Notes: a model not told the origin generated them from the sequence alone. A DNA stretch of 64,000 bases from JBPOFM01 sp041391925 (GCA_041391925.1 JAWKNA010000003.1:697549-761548), one strand, 5' to 3'; positions 26,622-36,708 are shown, counted from the stretch's first letter. A program made the numbers and translations.

Positions 26622-27761
26622 ATGATTAAACATTTTACACTTTTCTTTTTTTTGACAACGCTTCATGTTACTTCGCAAGTCATTTATGAACCATTTCAAT
26701 CCACAAAACTGGGAGAAGCAAGGGACATTAAGATTCAATTACCGCGCAATTACAATCCTGAGGATAAAACAGAATATCCATTGATTATTGTTTTGGATGG
26801 TGATTATTTGTTTGAACCCGTTATTGGAAATGTTGATTACCAGTCTTATTGGGGCGAAATGCCTAAATGCATTATTGTGGGCGTAAACCAGAGTGCCACT
26901 CGGGAAAAAGATTTGTCTTACGACAGTGAAATGTTTTTTCCGTCACAGGACAGTGCAAATTTCTTTGAATTTCTTGGCATGGAATTGATTCCCTACATCG
27001 AAAGCAAATACAAAGCTTCTGATTTTAGAATAGCCCTTGGCCACGACATGAGTGCCAACTTTATCAACTATTATTTATTTAAAGACCGTCCTATTTTTAG
27101 GGCATTTGTATTGTTCAGCCCAGATTTGGCTCCAGAGATGGGCAACAGACTTCAACAACGCTTAATGACTTTGCAGACAGATACATTTTATTATTTGGCA
27201 ACGGCTGACAATGATATTTCCAACTTAAATAAAAGTATTTTGGAAACGGATGGAATTCTGAAAACCGTGGAAAACCCTAAAGTGCATTACCGCTTTGATA
27301 ATTTTACCGATGCTGACCACTATTCCATGGTTGGATTGGGAATTCCGAAGGCCCTCAATCAAATTTTTGAGCTTTATAAACCCATCAACTTGAAAGAATA
27401 TAATGAGAAGGTATTGACTTATGAAGGCTCGCCTTATGAATATTTGGTTAAAAAATACAAGGACATTGAGTTTTTCTATGGCTTTGAGAAAAAAGTGGTT
27501 GAGAATGATTTGAAAGCCATTGCTGCAGCTTCCAATAAAAAAAATGATTTGGAATCATTACAGGAGCTTTCCAAACTGGCAAAAAAAGAATATCCAGATT
27601 CCATGATAAGTTCCTATTATTTGGGGATGTATTATGAAAAGGACAACAATCTTAAAAAAGCACTCCAATACTATAATTCAGGATTATTATTGGAGCCTTC
27701 AGAATTCATTGATAAAGATATATTGCTAGATAAAATTTATGCCATTAAAGATCGGCAATAA
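26622..27761 (+). CDS. Exported alpha/beta-hydrolase-fold protein, Asp at nucleophile position (paralogue 1)
   Basis: The 379-residue exported protein (signal peptide HFTLFFFLTTLHVTSQ) resembles Fes/esterase-type alpha/beta hydrolases: KIQLPRNYNPEDKTEYPLIIVLDGDYLFEP, FLGMELIPYIESKYKAS. The nucleophile elbow, normally GHSxG, reads GHDMS with D142 in place of Ser. A His remains in DADHYSM. The C-terminal ~100 residues look helical and TPR-like (YYLGMYYEKDNNLKKALQYYNSGL). The ATG at 26622 was chosen because the upstream TTG extension spoils the signal peptide. It has a tandem paralogue 86 bp downstream. Whether Asp serves as nucleophile or the protein is a non-enzymatic esterase homologue is open. 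Confidence 0.8.
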   Translation: MIKHFTLFFFLTTLHVTSQVIYEPFQSTKLGEARDIKIQLPRNYNPEDKTEYPLIIVLDGDYLFEPVIGNVDYQSYWGEMPKCIIVGVNQSATREKDLSYDSEMFFPSQDSANFFEFLGMELIPYIESKYKASDFRIALGHDMSANFINYYLFKDRPIFRAFVLFSPDLAPEMGNRLQQRLMTLQTDTFYYLATADNDISNLNKSILETDGILKTVENPKVHYRFDNFTDADHYSMVGLGIPKALNQIFELYKPINLKEYNEKVLTYEGSPYEYLVKKYKDIEFFYGFEKKVVENDLKAIAAASNKKNDLESLQELSKLAKKEYPDSMISSYYLGMYYEKDNNLKKALQYYNSGLLLEPSEFIDKDILLDKIYAIKDRQ

Positions 27762-27847
27762 ATTGCAATTATGCATTTCAACGAATTTATTTGCAGATAA
27801 ACTTATTTTTACTACTTTTACTGCCTAATCCCTAAACCTACTTATCG

Positions 27848-29017
27848 ATGAAAAAGGCCCTAATTTTTGTCGCATGCTTGATGTTGTCCACTCATGTTTT
27901 CACCCAGGTAAAATATGAGAAATTTGAATCCCGAATACTCAATACAACAAGACAGTTAAAGATTAAACTCCCCAAGAACTATGACCCAGATTCTGAGGTC
28001 AAACATCCCGTCATCATTGTTTTTGATGGCGATTATTTATTTGAGCCAGTAGTGGGCCAAGTCAGCTATCAAACGTATTTTGATGAAATGCCAGAATCCA
28101 TAGTGGTTGGAATAGTTCAGGGCTTTGAAAGGTTTTATGACAGCTATTTTGACGAAGTCACAGGACTTCCTATAGAGTCTGGTGCACGTTTTTATCAGTT
28201 TGTGGGAGAAGAATTGCTGCCTTATATCGATGCTAATTACAATACCAGCAAATTCAGAGTGGCCATCGGACATGATGTGATGGGGAATTTCATTAATTCA
28301 TTTTTGGTCAGTGATCAACCTTTGTTTCAGGCATATATCAATTTGAGCCCAGATTTAAAAGGCAACATGGCTGAAAATATCGCCAATAGACTTAAATTCA
28401 TGAAGGATGATGTATTCTATTGCTTGGCAACCAGTGATGATGACATTCCGGCCATTAGAAAGGTTGTTAATGCTATGGATTCACAATTAAAAATGACAGA
28501 CAACAAAGCTTTGACTTATTATTTTGATGAATTGCAAGGCGATTCACACTATACAATGGTCACAGGTGCCCTTTCCAAAGCATTAGATCAAATATTTGAC
28601 ATCTACAAACCTCTTGATGAAAAAGAACTCAAGGAAAAAGTATTGACATACGAAGGCACTCTTGACGAATATATTGAAAAAAGATACAAGCGAATAGAGA
28701 ATCTCTTTGGTATCCATAAGCCAATAACAGAAGAGGAATTTGAGAAAGTTGTAAAAGTTGCAGACGAAAGAGAAGATTTGGAATCTCTCGAACGTATTGG
28801 AAAGCTTGCCAATAAAAAGCTTCCCGCTTCATCTTTGGGTAATTATTACTTGGCGCTGCATGCCGAAAAATTGGGTAAGACAAAAAAAGCAATGAAGTAT
28901 TATGAAACGGCCCTTGCTTTGGAAGAAACCAAACACATCAATAAGGATTTTATTATGGCACAAGTGGAAAAATTGAAATTTGCAGCTGAAGACACCAATG
29001 AAGAATCCGAAGACTGA
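27848..29017 (+). CDS. Exported alpha/beta-hydrolase-fold protein, Asp at nucleophile position (paralogue 2)
   Basis: The 389-residue tandem paralogue of the preceding gene has the same layout: signal peptide (ALIFVACLMLSTHVFTQ), KIKLPKNYDPDSE, VFDGDYLFEPVVG, elbow GHDVMG with D143 at the Ser position, His in GDSHYTM, and a helical C-terminal part with a TPR-like motif (LGNYYLALHAEKLGKTKKAMKYYETALAL). It ends in an acidic tail (AAEDTNEESED). Both copies keep the Asp, which argues that the change is selected rather than decay. Followed after 72 bp by radA. Confidence 0.8.
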   Translation: MKKALIFVACLMLSTHVFTQVKYEKFESRILNTTRQLKIKLPKNYDPDSEVKHPVIIVFDGDYLFEPVVGQVSYQTYFDEMPESIVVGIVQGFERFYDSYFDEVTGLPIESGARFYQFVGEELLPYIDANYNTSKFRVAIGHDVMGNFINSFLVSDQPLFQAYINLSPDLKGNMAENIANRLKFMKDDVFYCLATSDDDIPAIRKVVNAMDSQLKMTDNKALTYYFDELQGDSHYTMVTGALSKALDQIFDIYKPLDEKELKEKVLTYEGTLDEYIEKRYKRIENLFGIHKPITEEEFEKVVKVADEREDLESLERIGKLANKKLPASSLGNYYLALHAEKLGKTKKAMKYYETALALEETKHINKDFIMAQVEKLKFAAEDTNEESED

Positions 29018-29089
29018 AATTTCTCAAAGAAATAAATATTAGTACTTTTAAGTGCATAAATATGGTTATTTTAGCCTAAAGTTTTTAAT

Positions 29090-30448
29090 GTGGCTAAAGT
29101 AAAAACAGCTTTTTTCTGCCAAAATTGTGGCACTCAATATTCTAAATGGCAAGGTCAGTGTACTTCCTGCAAACAGTGGAACACCATTGTTGAGGAAGTC
29201 GTTCAAACACCTGAAAAAAGTGATTGGAAAAGTCCAACTTCCACCGTAAAGCGGGTTTCAAAACCATTAAGAATCAATGAAATTGATTCGTCTCAAGATA
29301 TTCGGTTGAATTCTTTGGATGACGAATTCAATCGTGTGCTTGGAGGCGGTCTTGTTCCTGGTTCTATGATACTTTTGGGTGGCGAACCAGGCATCGGGAA
29401 AAGTACTTTATTGCTTCAAATTGCATTGAAACTGCCTTACAAAACGCTGTACGTTTCTGGTGAAGAAAGCCAAAAACAAATAAAAATGCGTGCTGAACGT
29501 ATTCAACCGAACAGCGATAACTGTTATATCCTTACAGAAACAAAAACCCAAAATATCTTCAAACAGATTGAAGAATTGGAACCTGATATTGTTATTGTGG
29601 ATTCCATTCAAACGCTTCACAGCGATTATATAGAATCGTCTTCTGGTAGTATTTCCCAAATAAAAGAATGTACGACCGAACTGATAAAATTTGCAAAGGA
29701 AACAGCCACGCCTGTGATTTTGATTGGTCATATCACTAAAGACGGCAACATCGCTGGCCCGAAAATTTTGGAACACATGGTTGATACGGTGTTACAGTTT
29801 GAAGGCGACCGAAACCACGTGTTCCGTATCTTGAGAGCCCATAAAAATCGTTTCGGTTCTACCAATGAATTGGGGATTTATGAAATGCAAGGTTCTGGGT
29901 TGAGGGAAGTCAACAATCCTTCCGAAATTTTGATTTCAAAAAAGGACGAAGAATTAAGTGGCAATGCCATTGCCGCAACGTTGGAAGGTGTACGGCCTTT
30001 GCTTATTGAAGTCCAAGCATTGGTAAGTACTGCCGTTTATGGTACACCACAACGCAGTGCCACAGGCTTTAACGCCAAACGACTGAATATGCTCTTGGCT
30101 GTTTTGGAAAAGCGCGCAGGTTTTAGATTGGGAGCCAAAGATGTGTTTTTAAACATCACAGGAGGCATCACTGTTGATGACCCATCGATTGATTTGGCGG
30201 TGGTGGCGTCCATCTTGTCATCCAATGAAGATGTGGCGATTCCAAAGGATTACTGTTTTGCCGCAGAGGTTGGTCTTTCCGGAGAAATTCGACCTGTACA
30301 ACGTGTGGAACAGAGAATATTGGAAGCTGAAAAACTTGGGTTTTCAACGATTTTTGTTTCGAAATACAACAAAATCGCTCTAAAAAAATCAAATATTAAG
30401 GTCCAACTGATTTCAAAAATTGAAGATTTGGTTGGATTCATCGTTTAA
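29090..30448 (+). CDS. radA: DNA repair protein RadA
   Basis: RadA is a RecA-like ATPase that promotes branch migration in recombinational repair. The 452-residue protein has an N-terminal C4 zinc finger (C10, C13, C24, C27), Walker A GEPGIGKS at 98-105, the RadA-specific KNRFG at 252-256, and a Lon-protease-like C-terminal domain. Start is the GTG at 29090: the overlapping ATG at 29088 is out of frame, and GTG places the zinc finger at the usual spot (MAKVKTAFFCQNCG). Confidence 0.96.
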   Translation: MAKVKTAFFCQNCGTQYSKWQGQCTSCKQWNTIVEEVVQTPEKSDWKSPTSTVKRVSKPLRINEIDSSQDIRLNSLDDEFNRVLGGGLVPGSMILLGGEPGIGKSTLLLQIALKLPYKTLYVSGEESQKQIKMRAERIQPNSDNCYILTETKTQNIFKQIEELEPDIVIVDSIQTLHSDYIESSSGSISQIKECTTELIKFAKETATPVILIGHITKDGNIAGPKILEHMVDTVLQFEGDRNHVFRILRAHKNRFGSTNELGIYEMQGSGLREVNNPSEILISKKDEELSGNAIAATLEGVRPLLIEVQALVSTAVYGTPQRSATGFNAKRLNMLLAVLEKRAGFRLGAKDVFLNITGGITVDDPSIDLAVVASILSSNEDVAIPKDYCFAAEVGLSGEIRPVQRVEQRILEAEKLGFSTIFVSKYNKIALKKSNIKVQLISKIEDLVGFIV

Positions 30449-30459
30449 AATAAATTCAA

Positions 30460-30912
30460 ATGAAAATAAAATATCTAATAGTTTTTTCAATAATAGTAGC
30501 CTTTTATTCCTGCGGTTCTAAAAAATCAGCCGTTAGTAAAGAAGAACTTATCAAAGCAACCAATGATTATGTGTCAAAAGTGGATAAGATGACATTAAAG
30601 ACTGAAGTTACCGAAGGAGCATTGACAGACGAAGAAGGCTTTAAGGATATTGGAACTTTTAAATATACTGTTTATTTTGATGAAAACACTCACGAACTCT
30701 TCAAAATAAATAATGTTGAAAAAACTTCGGAAACCATTGATGAGACTTATTACTTTAAAGATGGCAAGTTTGTTTTTGTAAAATTCAACAAAGCCATTGA
30801 TGGTTCAACAAAGCTCTACAACGGTAGTTTGAAAGACGGTAAAACAGAAGGCTTAAAGTTCTATCAGAATAAGGCTGAACGTTTTCAAAAGGAGTTCAAG
30901 CAAAATCACTAA
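30460..30912 (+). CDS. Small hypothetical lipoprotein
   Basis: The 150-residue protein has a lipobox (VAFYSC, C18) followed by GSKKSAVSKEELIKATNDYVSKVDKMTLKTE. The body is mainly charged and beta-like (KYTVYFDENTHELFKINNVEKT, TYYFKDGKFVFVKFNKAIDG). I do not recognise a named family. It lies 11 bp after radA and is probably co-transcribed with it, though a functional link is not evident. Anchoring in the periplasm or at the outer membrane is expected from the lipobox. Confidence 0.7.
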   Translation: MKIKYLIVFSIIVAFYSCGSKKSAVSKEELIKATNDYVSKVDKMTLKTEVTEGALTDEEGFKDIGTFKYTVYFDENTHELFKINNVEKTSETIDETYYFKDGKFVFVKFNKAIDGSTKLYNGSLKDGKTEGLKFYQNKAERFQKEFKQNH

Positions 30913-31002
30913 AATTTGTTGAAATAAATTTCACAAAAACAAATAACTATCGTTTTTTTTTTTTCTTTAGCGAAATTTCACAACGTTGCTAAATCTTTTC
31001 CT

Positions 31003-32532
31003 ATGAGACAATTATTACTTGCTTTGTTATTGTGTACTTCGTTTGTTGGCTTTGGACAGTGCCCAACTACACCAATAGTTTTGAGCTCTCAAGCTGATGT
31101 AGATAATTTCGCTACAAATTATCCCAATTGTACAGAAATACTGAATGGGTTACAAATAAGTGGTGAGGATATTGATGATTTGACACCTTTGTCGAATATA
31201 GCGGCAGTTGGTTATCAAATAAATGTTAGTAATAATCCTCTTTTAGAAAGTTTGAATGGATTGAATGGAATCACCACATTCCATCCGTCGAATCTTGGAG
31301 TAATTGATATCCAAATAGATAATAATACCATTCTCACAGACATAAGCGCTTTGGGTAATTTAGTGCCATCCCAAAGCATTGAAAGTCTTTTTGTTAGAAA
31401 CAACCCTATGTTATTAAGTTTAGATGGATTGCAAGGCATTCAACCTTGGGTTATATATTATGTCTTTATCGAAAACAATGATTCTTTGAATAATTTAAAC
31501 GGATTAAATAATATAATTTCTTGCGAATCAATGAGGATTGTTGGGAATGACAACCTTACAAGTATGAGTGGCCTGGATAGTTTTGATTGGATTGGAACTC
31601 TAACGTTAGAAAATAATGATTCATTGATATCGTTAAACGGAATGCCTAATGTTTCTCTTGAGTGTGGATTGGAAATCAATGAAAATCAACTTTTAGAGAA
31701 TATAGATGTATTTAATGTTGTTGAAGATTTTTGCACTAGTGCCCTTGAAATAACAAATAACCCAAATCTTTCCATTTGTGATAATGTGTATGTATGTTCT
31801 TATTTAGATTATCATTTTGGATACAATTACATTTTAATCGAAAACAATGCCGAAGGCTGTAACAGCGCTACACAAGTAGCTACTGACGGTTGTGCGTTAA
31901 TCCCAAACAATGACGATTGCGCTGGCAACTTTTTTATTAACATTGGTGGTCCACCTATTGAAGCTTACAATGTGCTGGCTACAGCGTCCTCATACACACC
32001 AAGCTGTAACGATACTCCGAATAGAGCAGATGTTTGGTTTAAATTCTATTCGGGGTTCAATACGAGTGTGGATATTTTGATAGAGACTGGCTATAATATG
32101 CAGTTGTGGCAAGGAGATAACTGTAGTTCCTTAATTCAGGTTCCGGGTGCTTGCGCTTTGGGTTCTCTTGAAGACGTTGTTGTGACTCCCAATGCTTATT
32201 ATTATGTACAAGTTTGGTCTTGCGAAAGTTGTCGTTTGCAACCAGGTGTTTTCAGTATTCAGATTCAAGATGGGACATTGTCAACGCCGGAAATATCGCA
32301 AGACCTTGATCTCACATTGTTTCCAAATCCTGTAAACAATTTATTGACGCTCAATGCACAAAGTGTAATTGATAATGTTATTGTGTACTCAATGCACGGA
32401 CAACAAATTTTAGATTTCCAACCCAAAGCTCTGGAAGCAACATTAGACCTTCAAGATTTGGCGTCAGGTATGTATTTGGTTAAGGTGAAGAGCAATGGCA
32501 CAGAACAAATTTTCAAAATCATAAAAAACTAA
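31003..32532 (+). CDS. Secreted LRR/receptor-L-domain-like protein with T9SS sorting domain
   Basis: The 509-residue secreted protein starts with a signal peptide (LLLALLLCTSFVGFGQ). Residues ~45-270 form irregular repeats with LxxLxGLxxI spacing (ESLNGLNGIT, LSLDGLQGIQ, NNLNGLNNII, TSMSGLDSFD, ISLNGMPNVS), as in receptor L-domain-like/LRR proteins. A Cys-bearing beta-sandwich follows (~300-420). The last ~75 residues are a T9SS type A domain (LTLFPNPVNNLLTL ... GMYLVKVKSNGTEQIFKIIKN). It is therefore expected on the cell surface; binding or adhesion is inferred. Confidence 0.82.
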   Translation: MRQLLLALLLCTSFVGFGQCPTTPIVLSSQADVDNFATNYPNCTEILNGLQISGEDIDDLTPLSNIAAVGYQINVSNNPLLESLNGLNGITTFHPSNLGVIDIQIDNNTILTDISALGNLVPSQSIESLFVRNNPMLLSLDGLQGIQPWVIYYVFIENNDSLNNLNGLNNIISCESMRIVGNDNLTSMSGLDSFDWIGTLTLENNDSLISLNGMPNVSLECGLEINENQLLENIDVFNVVEDFCTSALEITNNPNLSICDNVYVCSYLDYHFGYNYILIENNAEGCNSATQVATDGCALIPNNDDCAGNFFINIGGPPIEAYNVLATASSYTPSCNDTPNRADVWFKFYSGFNTSVDILIETGYNMQLWQGDNCSSLIQVPGACALGSLEDVVVTPNAYYYVQVWSCESCRLQPGVFSIQIQDGTLSTPEISQDLDLTLFPNPVNNLLTLNAQSVIDNVIVYSMHGQQILDFQPKALEATLDLQDLASGMYLVKVKSNGTEQIFKIIKN

Positions 32533-32550
32533 ATTTTAAATCATTTTAAC

Positions 32551-33195
32551 ATGAAATATCTAATCGTTTTATTGTTATTCACAATCACAAGTATGTCTGT
32601 TGCCCAAAAAGAAAAGTTTGAAACAGACCTCGACACACTTTTTTTAAAAAATGGTGACGTACATATTGGAAGAGTAAGTCTTAAGGGAGAAGAGGTTACG
32701 TATTATCCGGACTATGATTCAAATAAGGGAGGTAAAGAAATTAAAATGGGAGATATTGAAAGAATCACAACAGGTTACACTGCTCATTATAAAAAAAGTA
32801 TTCAACGTTGGATAAAGAAAGGGGCCCCTGAATCTATTGCTGAACCGAAAATTTGGAAAATTCTGACCTCGAAAGAGGGTGATTTATTTTATGTGCAAGA
32901 AATTTTTAAAGGAAAGAATTACAACTTTTATAAAAAAACTGAAAGAATTTTGGATGGAAATGGTGAAGTTCGATATGTAAATTTTATGTGGATTACAAAA
33001 GCAGATTCAACTCAAGCTATTGGGTGGTATAAATGGCGAGATAAAAAAGAAACATTAGAACGTATTTTGGTACTTTTTCCGAATTGTGAAGGAATCAAAG
33101 ATATCCTTGAAAAGAAGATATATAAAAAGGATGATTTTAAATATAAGCAAGTCTATAATCTTATGGATAATTGCGATTTTGTCTCTAAAGAATAA
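32551..33195 (+). CDS. Hypothetical exported protein
   Basis: The 214-residue protein has a signal peptide (MKYLIVLLLFTITSMSVAQ). The body starts LFLKNGDVHIGRVSLKGEEVTYYPD, followed by KEIKMGDIERITTGY, a pattern seen in small flavobacterial exported proteins in which a described quantity is converted stepwise, but I do not recognise a family. The C-terminal part is Lys- and Asp-rich. It lies 18 bp after the LRR-like gene on the same strand and may be co-transcribed with it. Confidence 0.6.
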   Translation: MKYLIVLLLFTITSMSVAQKEKFETDLDTLFLKNGDVHIGRVSLKGEEVTYYPDYDSNKGGKEIKMGDIERITTGYTAHYKKSIQRWIKKGAPESIAEPKIWKILTSKEGDLFYVQEIFKGKNYNFYKKTERILDGNGEVRYVNFMWITKADSTQAIGWYKWRDKKETLERILVLFPNCEGIKDILEKKIYKKDDFKYKQVYNLMDNCDFVSKE

Positions 33196-33297
33196 TATTA
33201 TAAACCTACATTAAATCAATTTCCTTTTTTCAGCAAATCAATCTCCCATTTCCTCAAAAATCCTTAATTTCGCACTTCGAAAAGAATAAAGGAGAAA

Positions 33298-36200
33298 ATG
33301 AGTAGCAAATTCCCTGAATATAAAGGTCTTGACTTGCCTAAAGTTGCTGAAGAAATCGGTGATTTTTGGGAGGCAAATAACATATTTAATAAATCCGTTG
33401 AAACACGAGAAGGCAAGCAACCGTATGTGTTTTTTGAAGGACCACCTTCCGCAAACGGACTTCCAGGAATCCATCACGTTATGGCGCGTGCCATTAAGGA
33501 TATCTTTTGTAGATATAAAACCCAAAAGGGCTTTCAAGTCAAACGAAAAGCTGGTTGGGACACGCACGGCTTGCCGATTGAGTTGGGCGTTGAGAAAGAA
33601 CTTGGCATTACCAAAGAAGATATCGGCAAAAAAATCTCGGTTGAAGAGTATAATGATGCTTGCCGCAAAGCCGTCATGCGTTATACGGATGTTTGGAACG
33701 ACCTCACCGAAAAAATGGGTTATTGGGTAGATATGGACCATCCATACATTACCTATGAACCAAAATATATGGAGAGTGTTTGGTGGTTGTTGAAGCAGGT
33801 TTATGATAAAAATTTGCTCTACAAAGGTTACACCATTCAGCCCTATTCACCAAAAGCGGGAACAGGTTTGAGTTCGCACGAGTTGAATCAGCCTGGTACC
33901 TATCAAGATGTAACAGACACAACGGTTGTCGCACAATTCAAGGCGAAAGAAGAATCGCTGCCAGAATTTTTACAGAACGAAGGAACCATCTATTTCCTTG
34001 CTTGGACGACCACGCCTTGGACACTTCCGAGTAATACGGCGTTGACAGTTGGTCCAAAAATAGACTACGTTTTAGTAGAAACATACAACCAATATACCTT
34101 TGAGCCAATCAACGTTATCCTTGCGAAAAATTTGGTCAACAGTCAATTTGCTGGAAAATTCTATCAAGTTGAAAGCAAACCCGAATTGTTGGAGTATGAA
34201 TCTGGCGGAAAGAGAATTCCATTTTACGTAGTCAAGGAATTCAAAGGGGAAGATTTGGTCGGTATCACTTACGAACAATTGTTGCCTTACGCTTTGCCAT
34301 ACGAACATCCAGAAAATGCATTTCGTGTGATTTCTGGCGATTTTGTCACCACAGAAGATGGTACAGGAATCGTTCATACGGCTCCTACCTTTGGTGCAGA
34401 TGATGCCTTGGTAGCGAAACAAGCAGTGCCGGAAGTGCCACCAATGCTGGTGAAAGATGAAAATGGCAGTCTTGTTCCACTTGTCGATTTGCAAGGCAAG
34501 TTTCGTCCAGAAATGGGAGAACACGCTGGCAAATATGTAAAGATTGAATATTACAATGAGGACGAAGCACCAGAAGTATCTGTGGATGTTGATTTGGCAA
34601 TTCAATTGAAAATAGACAACAAAGCCTTTAAGGTCGAAAAATATAAACACAGTTATCCTAATTGCTGGAGAACTGATAAACCGATTCTGTACTATCCTTT
34701 GGATTCTTGGTTCATCAAAGTTACCGATGTCAAAAATCGTATGTACGAACTCAATGAAACCATCAATTGGAAACCAAAAGCCACTGGTACAGGACGTTTT
34801 GGAAATTGGTTGCAAAATGCCAACGATTGGAATTTGTCGCGTTCGAGATATTGGGGAATTCCATTGCCAATTTGGAGAACTGAAGATGGCAAAGAGGAAA
34901 TCTGTATCGGTTCGGTTGAAGAATTGAAAAATGAAATGTCAAAAGCTGTGAAAGCAGGAGTTTTGGCAAAAGATATTTTTGAAGAATTTGAAGTTGGAAA
35001 CAACTCTGAAGAGAATTATGCAAAAATTGATTTGCATAAAAATATAGTCGATGAAATCGTGTTGGTTTCTCCGTCAGGAAAGCCAATGAAGCGCGAAAGC
35101 GACCTGATTGATGTTTGGTTCGATTCTGGTTCGATGCCTTATGCACAGTGGCATTATCCATTTGAAAACAAAGAATTGATAGATGAGCATAAATCCTATC
35201 CTGCAGATTTCATTGCGGAAGGCGTCGACCAAACACGTGGTTGGTTCTACACACTTCACGCTATAGGAACGATGGTTTTCGATTCTGTGGCTTATAAAAA
35301 CGTGGTTTCAAATGGTTTGGTTTTGGATAAAAATGGTCAAAAAATGTCCAAACGTTTGGGCAATGCGGTTGACCCATTCACAACCTTGGCTACCTATGGT
35401 GCTGATGCCACGCGCTGGTATATGATTGCAAATGCCAATCCTTGGGACAATTTAAAATTTGATATTGAAGGGATTGAAGAGGTGAAACGTAAGTTTTTCG
35501 GTACACTTTACAATACCTATGCGTTCTTCGTTTTATATACCAATTTGGATGGATTTGATTATTCCGAAGCAGATATTCCATTGGAAAAACGACCAGAAAT
35601 AGACCGATGGATTCTTTCGGAATTGCATACGTTGATTCAAAAAGTGGATGAGTATTATGCTGATTATGAACCTACGCGTGCTGCAAGAGCCATTTCAGAT
35701 TTTACACAAGACCATTTGAGCAATTGGTATGTACGTTTGAGCAGAAGACGTTTTTGGAAAGGAGATTATCAACAAGATAAAATTTCAGCGTATCAAACAT
35801 TGTATACCTGTATGATAACCATTGCGAAATTGGGTGCTCCGATTGCGCCTTTCTATATGGATAAATTATACATTGACTTGAATTCTGTAACGAAAAAGGA
35901 GAATTTTGAAAGTGTGCATTTGGCAGAATTTCCAAAATTTGATGCATCCTTTGTAGATAAAAGCTTGGAGCGTAAGATGGAGGCAGCACAAACAATATCA
36001 TCTTTGGTATTATCGTTAAGAGCCAAAGAGCGTTTGAAAGTGCGTCAGCCATTACAAAAAATCATGATTCCGATTGATAGCGAATCACAAAAGCAAGAGA
36101 TTTTAGCAGTAGCTGACTTAATCAAGCACGAGGTAAACGTCAAGGAAATTGAAGTCTTGGAAGATGCTTCAGGTATTTTGGTAAAGCAAATTAAGCCGAA

Positions 36201-36702
36201 CTTTAAAGCACTCGGACCTCGTTTTGGTCAGGATATGAAAGCCATTTCACAGGCAATAGGTAATTTTACTTCTGAAGACATCAAAAAATTCGAGCAAAAC
36301 GGTGTTTTAGACGTTGAAGTTAATGGAAAAAGTATTACATTGGAACGCTCTGACGTAGAGATTACCTCACAAGATATTGAAGGCTGGTTGGTAGCCAGTT
36401 CCGGTGCTCTGACAGTAGCTTTGGATGTAACATTAACAGACGATTTAAGAAGGGAAGGTATAGCGAGAGAATTGGTAAACCGAATCCAAAATTTAAGAAA
36501 AGATTCGGGCTATGAGCTTACCGATAGGATTGTAGTACGATTTCAAAAAGACAAACAAATTATTAACGCTATAAACAATAATTTAGACTATATTAAGACA
36601 GAAACTTTGACCGATGAGTTGGAAATTTTGGAACAACTAAATGATGGTATAGAAGTTGCCTTTGATGATGTAAATACCAAATTGTTTATTCAAAAAATTT
36701 AA
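33298..36702 (+). CDS. ileS: Isoleucyl-tRNA synthetase, IleS2 (eukaryote-like) type with swapped signature motif
   Basis: IleRS charges tRNA-Ile and edits mischarged valine. The 1134-residue length, the N-terminal segment and KMSKR (residues 682-686, in NGQKMSKRLGN) are of the long, eukaryote-like IleS2 type. The class I signature, normally HxGH, reads G57-I58-H59-H60 (in GLPGIHHVMAR), a GxHH order. The editing-domain segment TWTTPWTLPSNTAL is intact, as is the WDTHGLPIE motif. No T-box leader is apparent in the 102-bp upstream gap. It is followed by a DksA-like gene after 6 bp, then lspA and a deaminase gene, all on the same strand. Confidence 0.96.
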   Translation: MSSKFPEYKGLDLPKVAEEIGDFWEANNIFNKSVETREGKQPYVFFEGPPSANGLPGIHHVMARAIKDIFCRYKTQKGFQVKRKAGWDTHGLPIELGVEKELGITKEDIGKKISVEEYNDACRKAVMRYTDVWNDLTEKMGYWVDMDHPYITYEPKYMESVWWLLKQVYDKNLLYKGYTIQPYSPKAGTGLSSHELNQPGTYQDVTDTTVVAQFKAKEESLPEFLQNEGTIYFLAWTTTPWTLPSNTALTVGPKIDYVLVETYNQYTFEPINVILAKNLVNSQFAGKFYQVESKPELLEYESGGKRIPFYVVKEFKGEDLVGITYEQLLPYALPYEHPENAFRVISGDFVTTEDGTGIVHTAPTFGADDALVAKQAVPEVPPMLVKDENGSLVPLVDLQGKFRPEMGEHAGKYVKIEYYNEDEAPEVSVDVDLAIQLKIDNKAFKVEKYKHSYPNCWRTDKPILYYPLDSWFIKVTDVKNRMYELNETINWKPKATGTGRFGNWLQNANDWNLSRSRYWGIPLPIWRTEDGKEEICIGSVEELKNEMSKAVKAGVLAKDIFEEFEVGNNSEENYAKIDLHKNIVDEIVLVSPSGKPMKRESDLIDVWFDSGSMPYAQWHYPFENKELIDEHKSYPADFIAEGVDQTRGWFYTLHAIGTMVFDSVAYKNVVSNGLVLDKNGQKMSKRLGNAVDPFTTLATYGADATRWYMIANANPWDNLKFDIEGIEEVKRKFFGTLYNTYAFFVLYTNLDGFDYSEADIPLEKRPEIDRWILSELHTLIQKVDEYYADYEPTRAARAISDFTQDHLSNWYVRLSRRRFWKGDYQQDKISAYQTLYTCMITIAKLGAPIAPFYMDKLYIDLNSVTKKENFESVHLAEFPKFDASFVDKSLERKMEAAQTISSLVLSLRAKERLKVRQPLQKIMIPIDSESQKQEILAVADLIKHEVNVKEIEVLEDASGILVKQIKPNFKALGPRFGQDMKAISQAIGNFTSEDIKKFEQNGVLDVEVNGKSITLERSDVEITSQDIEGWLVASSGALTVALDVTLTDDLRREGIARELVNRIQNLRKDSGYELTDRIVVRFQKDKQIINAINNNLDYIKTETLTDELEILEQLNDGIEVAFDDVNTKLFIQKI

Positions 36703-36708
36703 GAAATT

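Noticed and set aside
34072..34815. A 247-codon open frame antisense to ileS
   Set aside because: It lies fully inside a clearly real gene, its translation is rich in Phe, Cys and His with no family match, and no promoter is seen.
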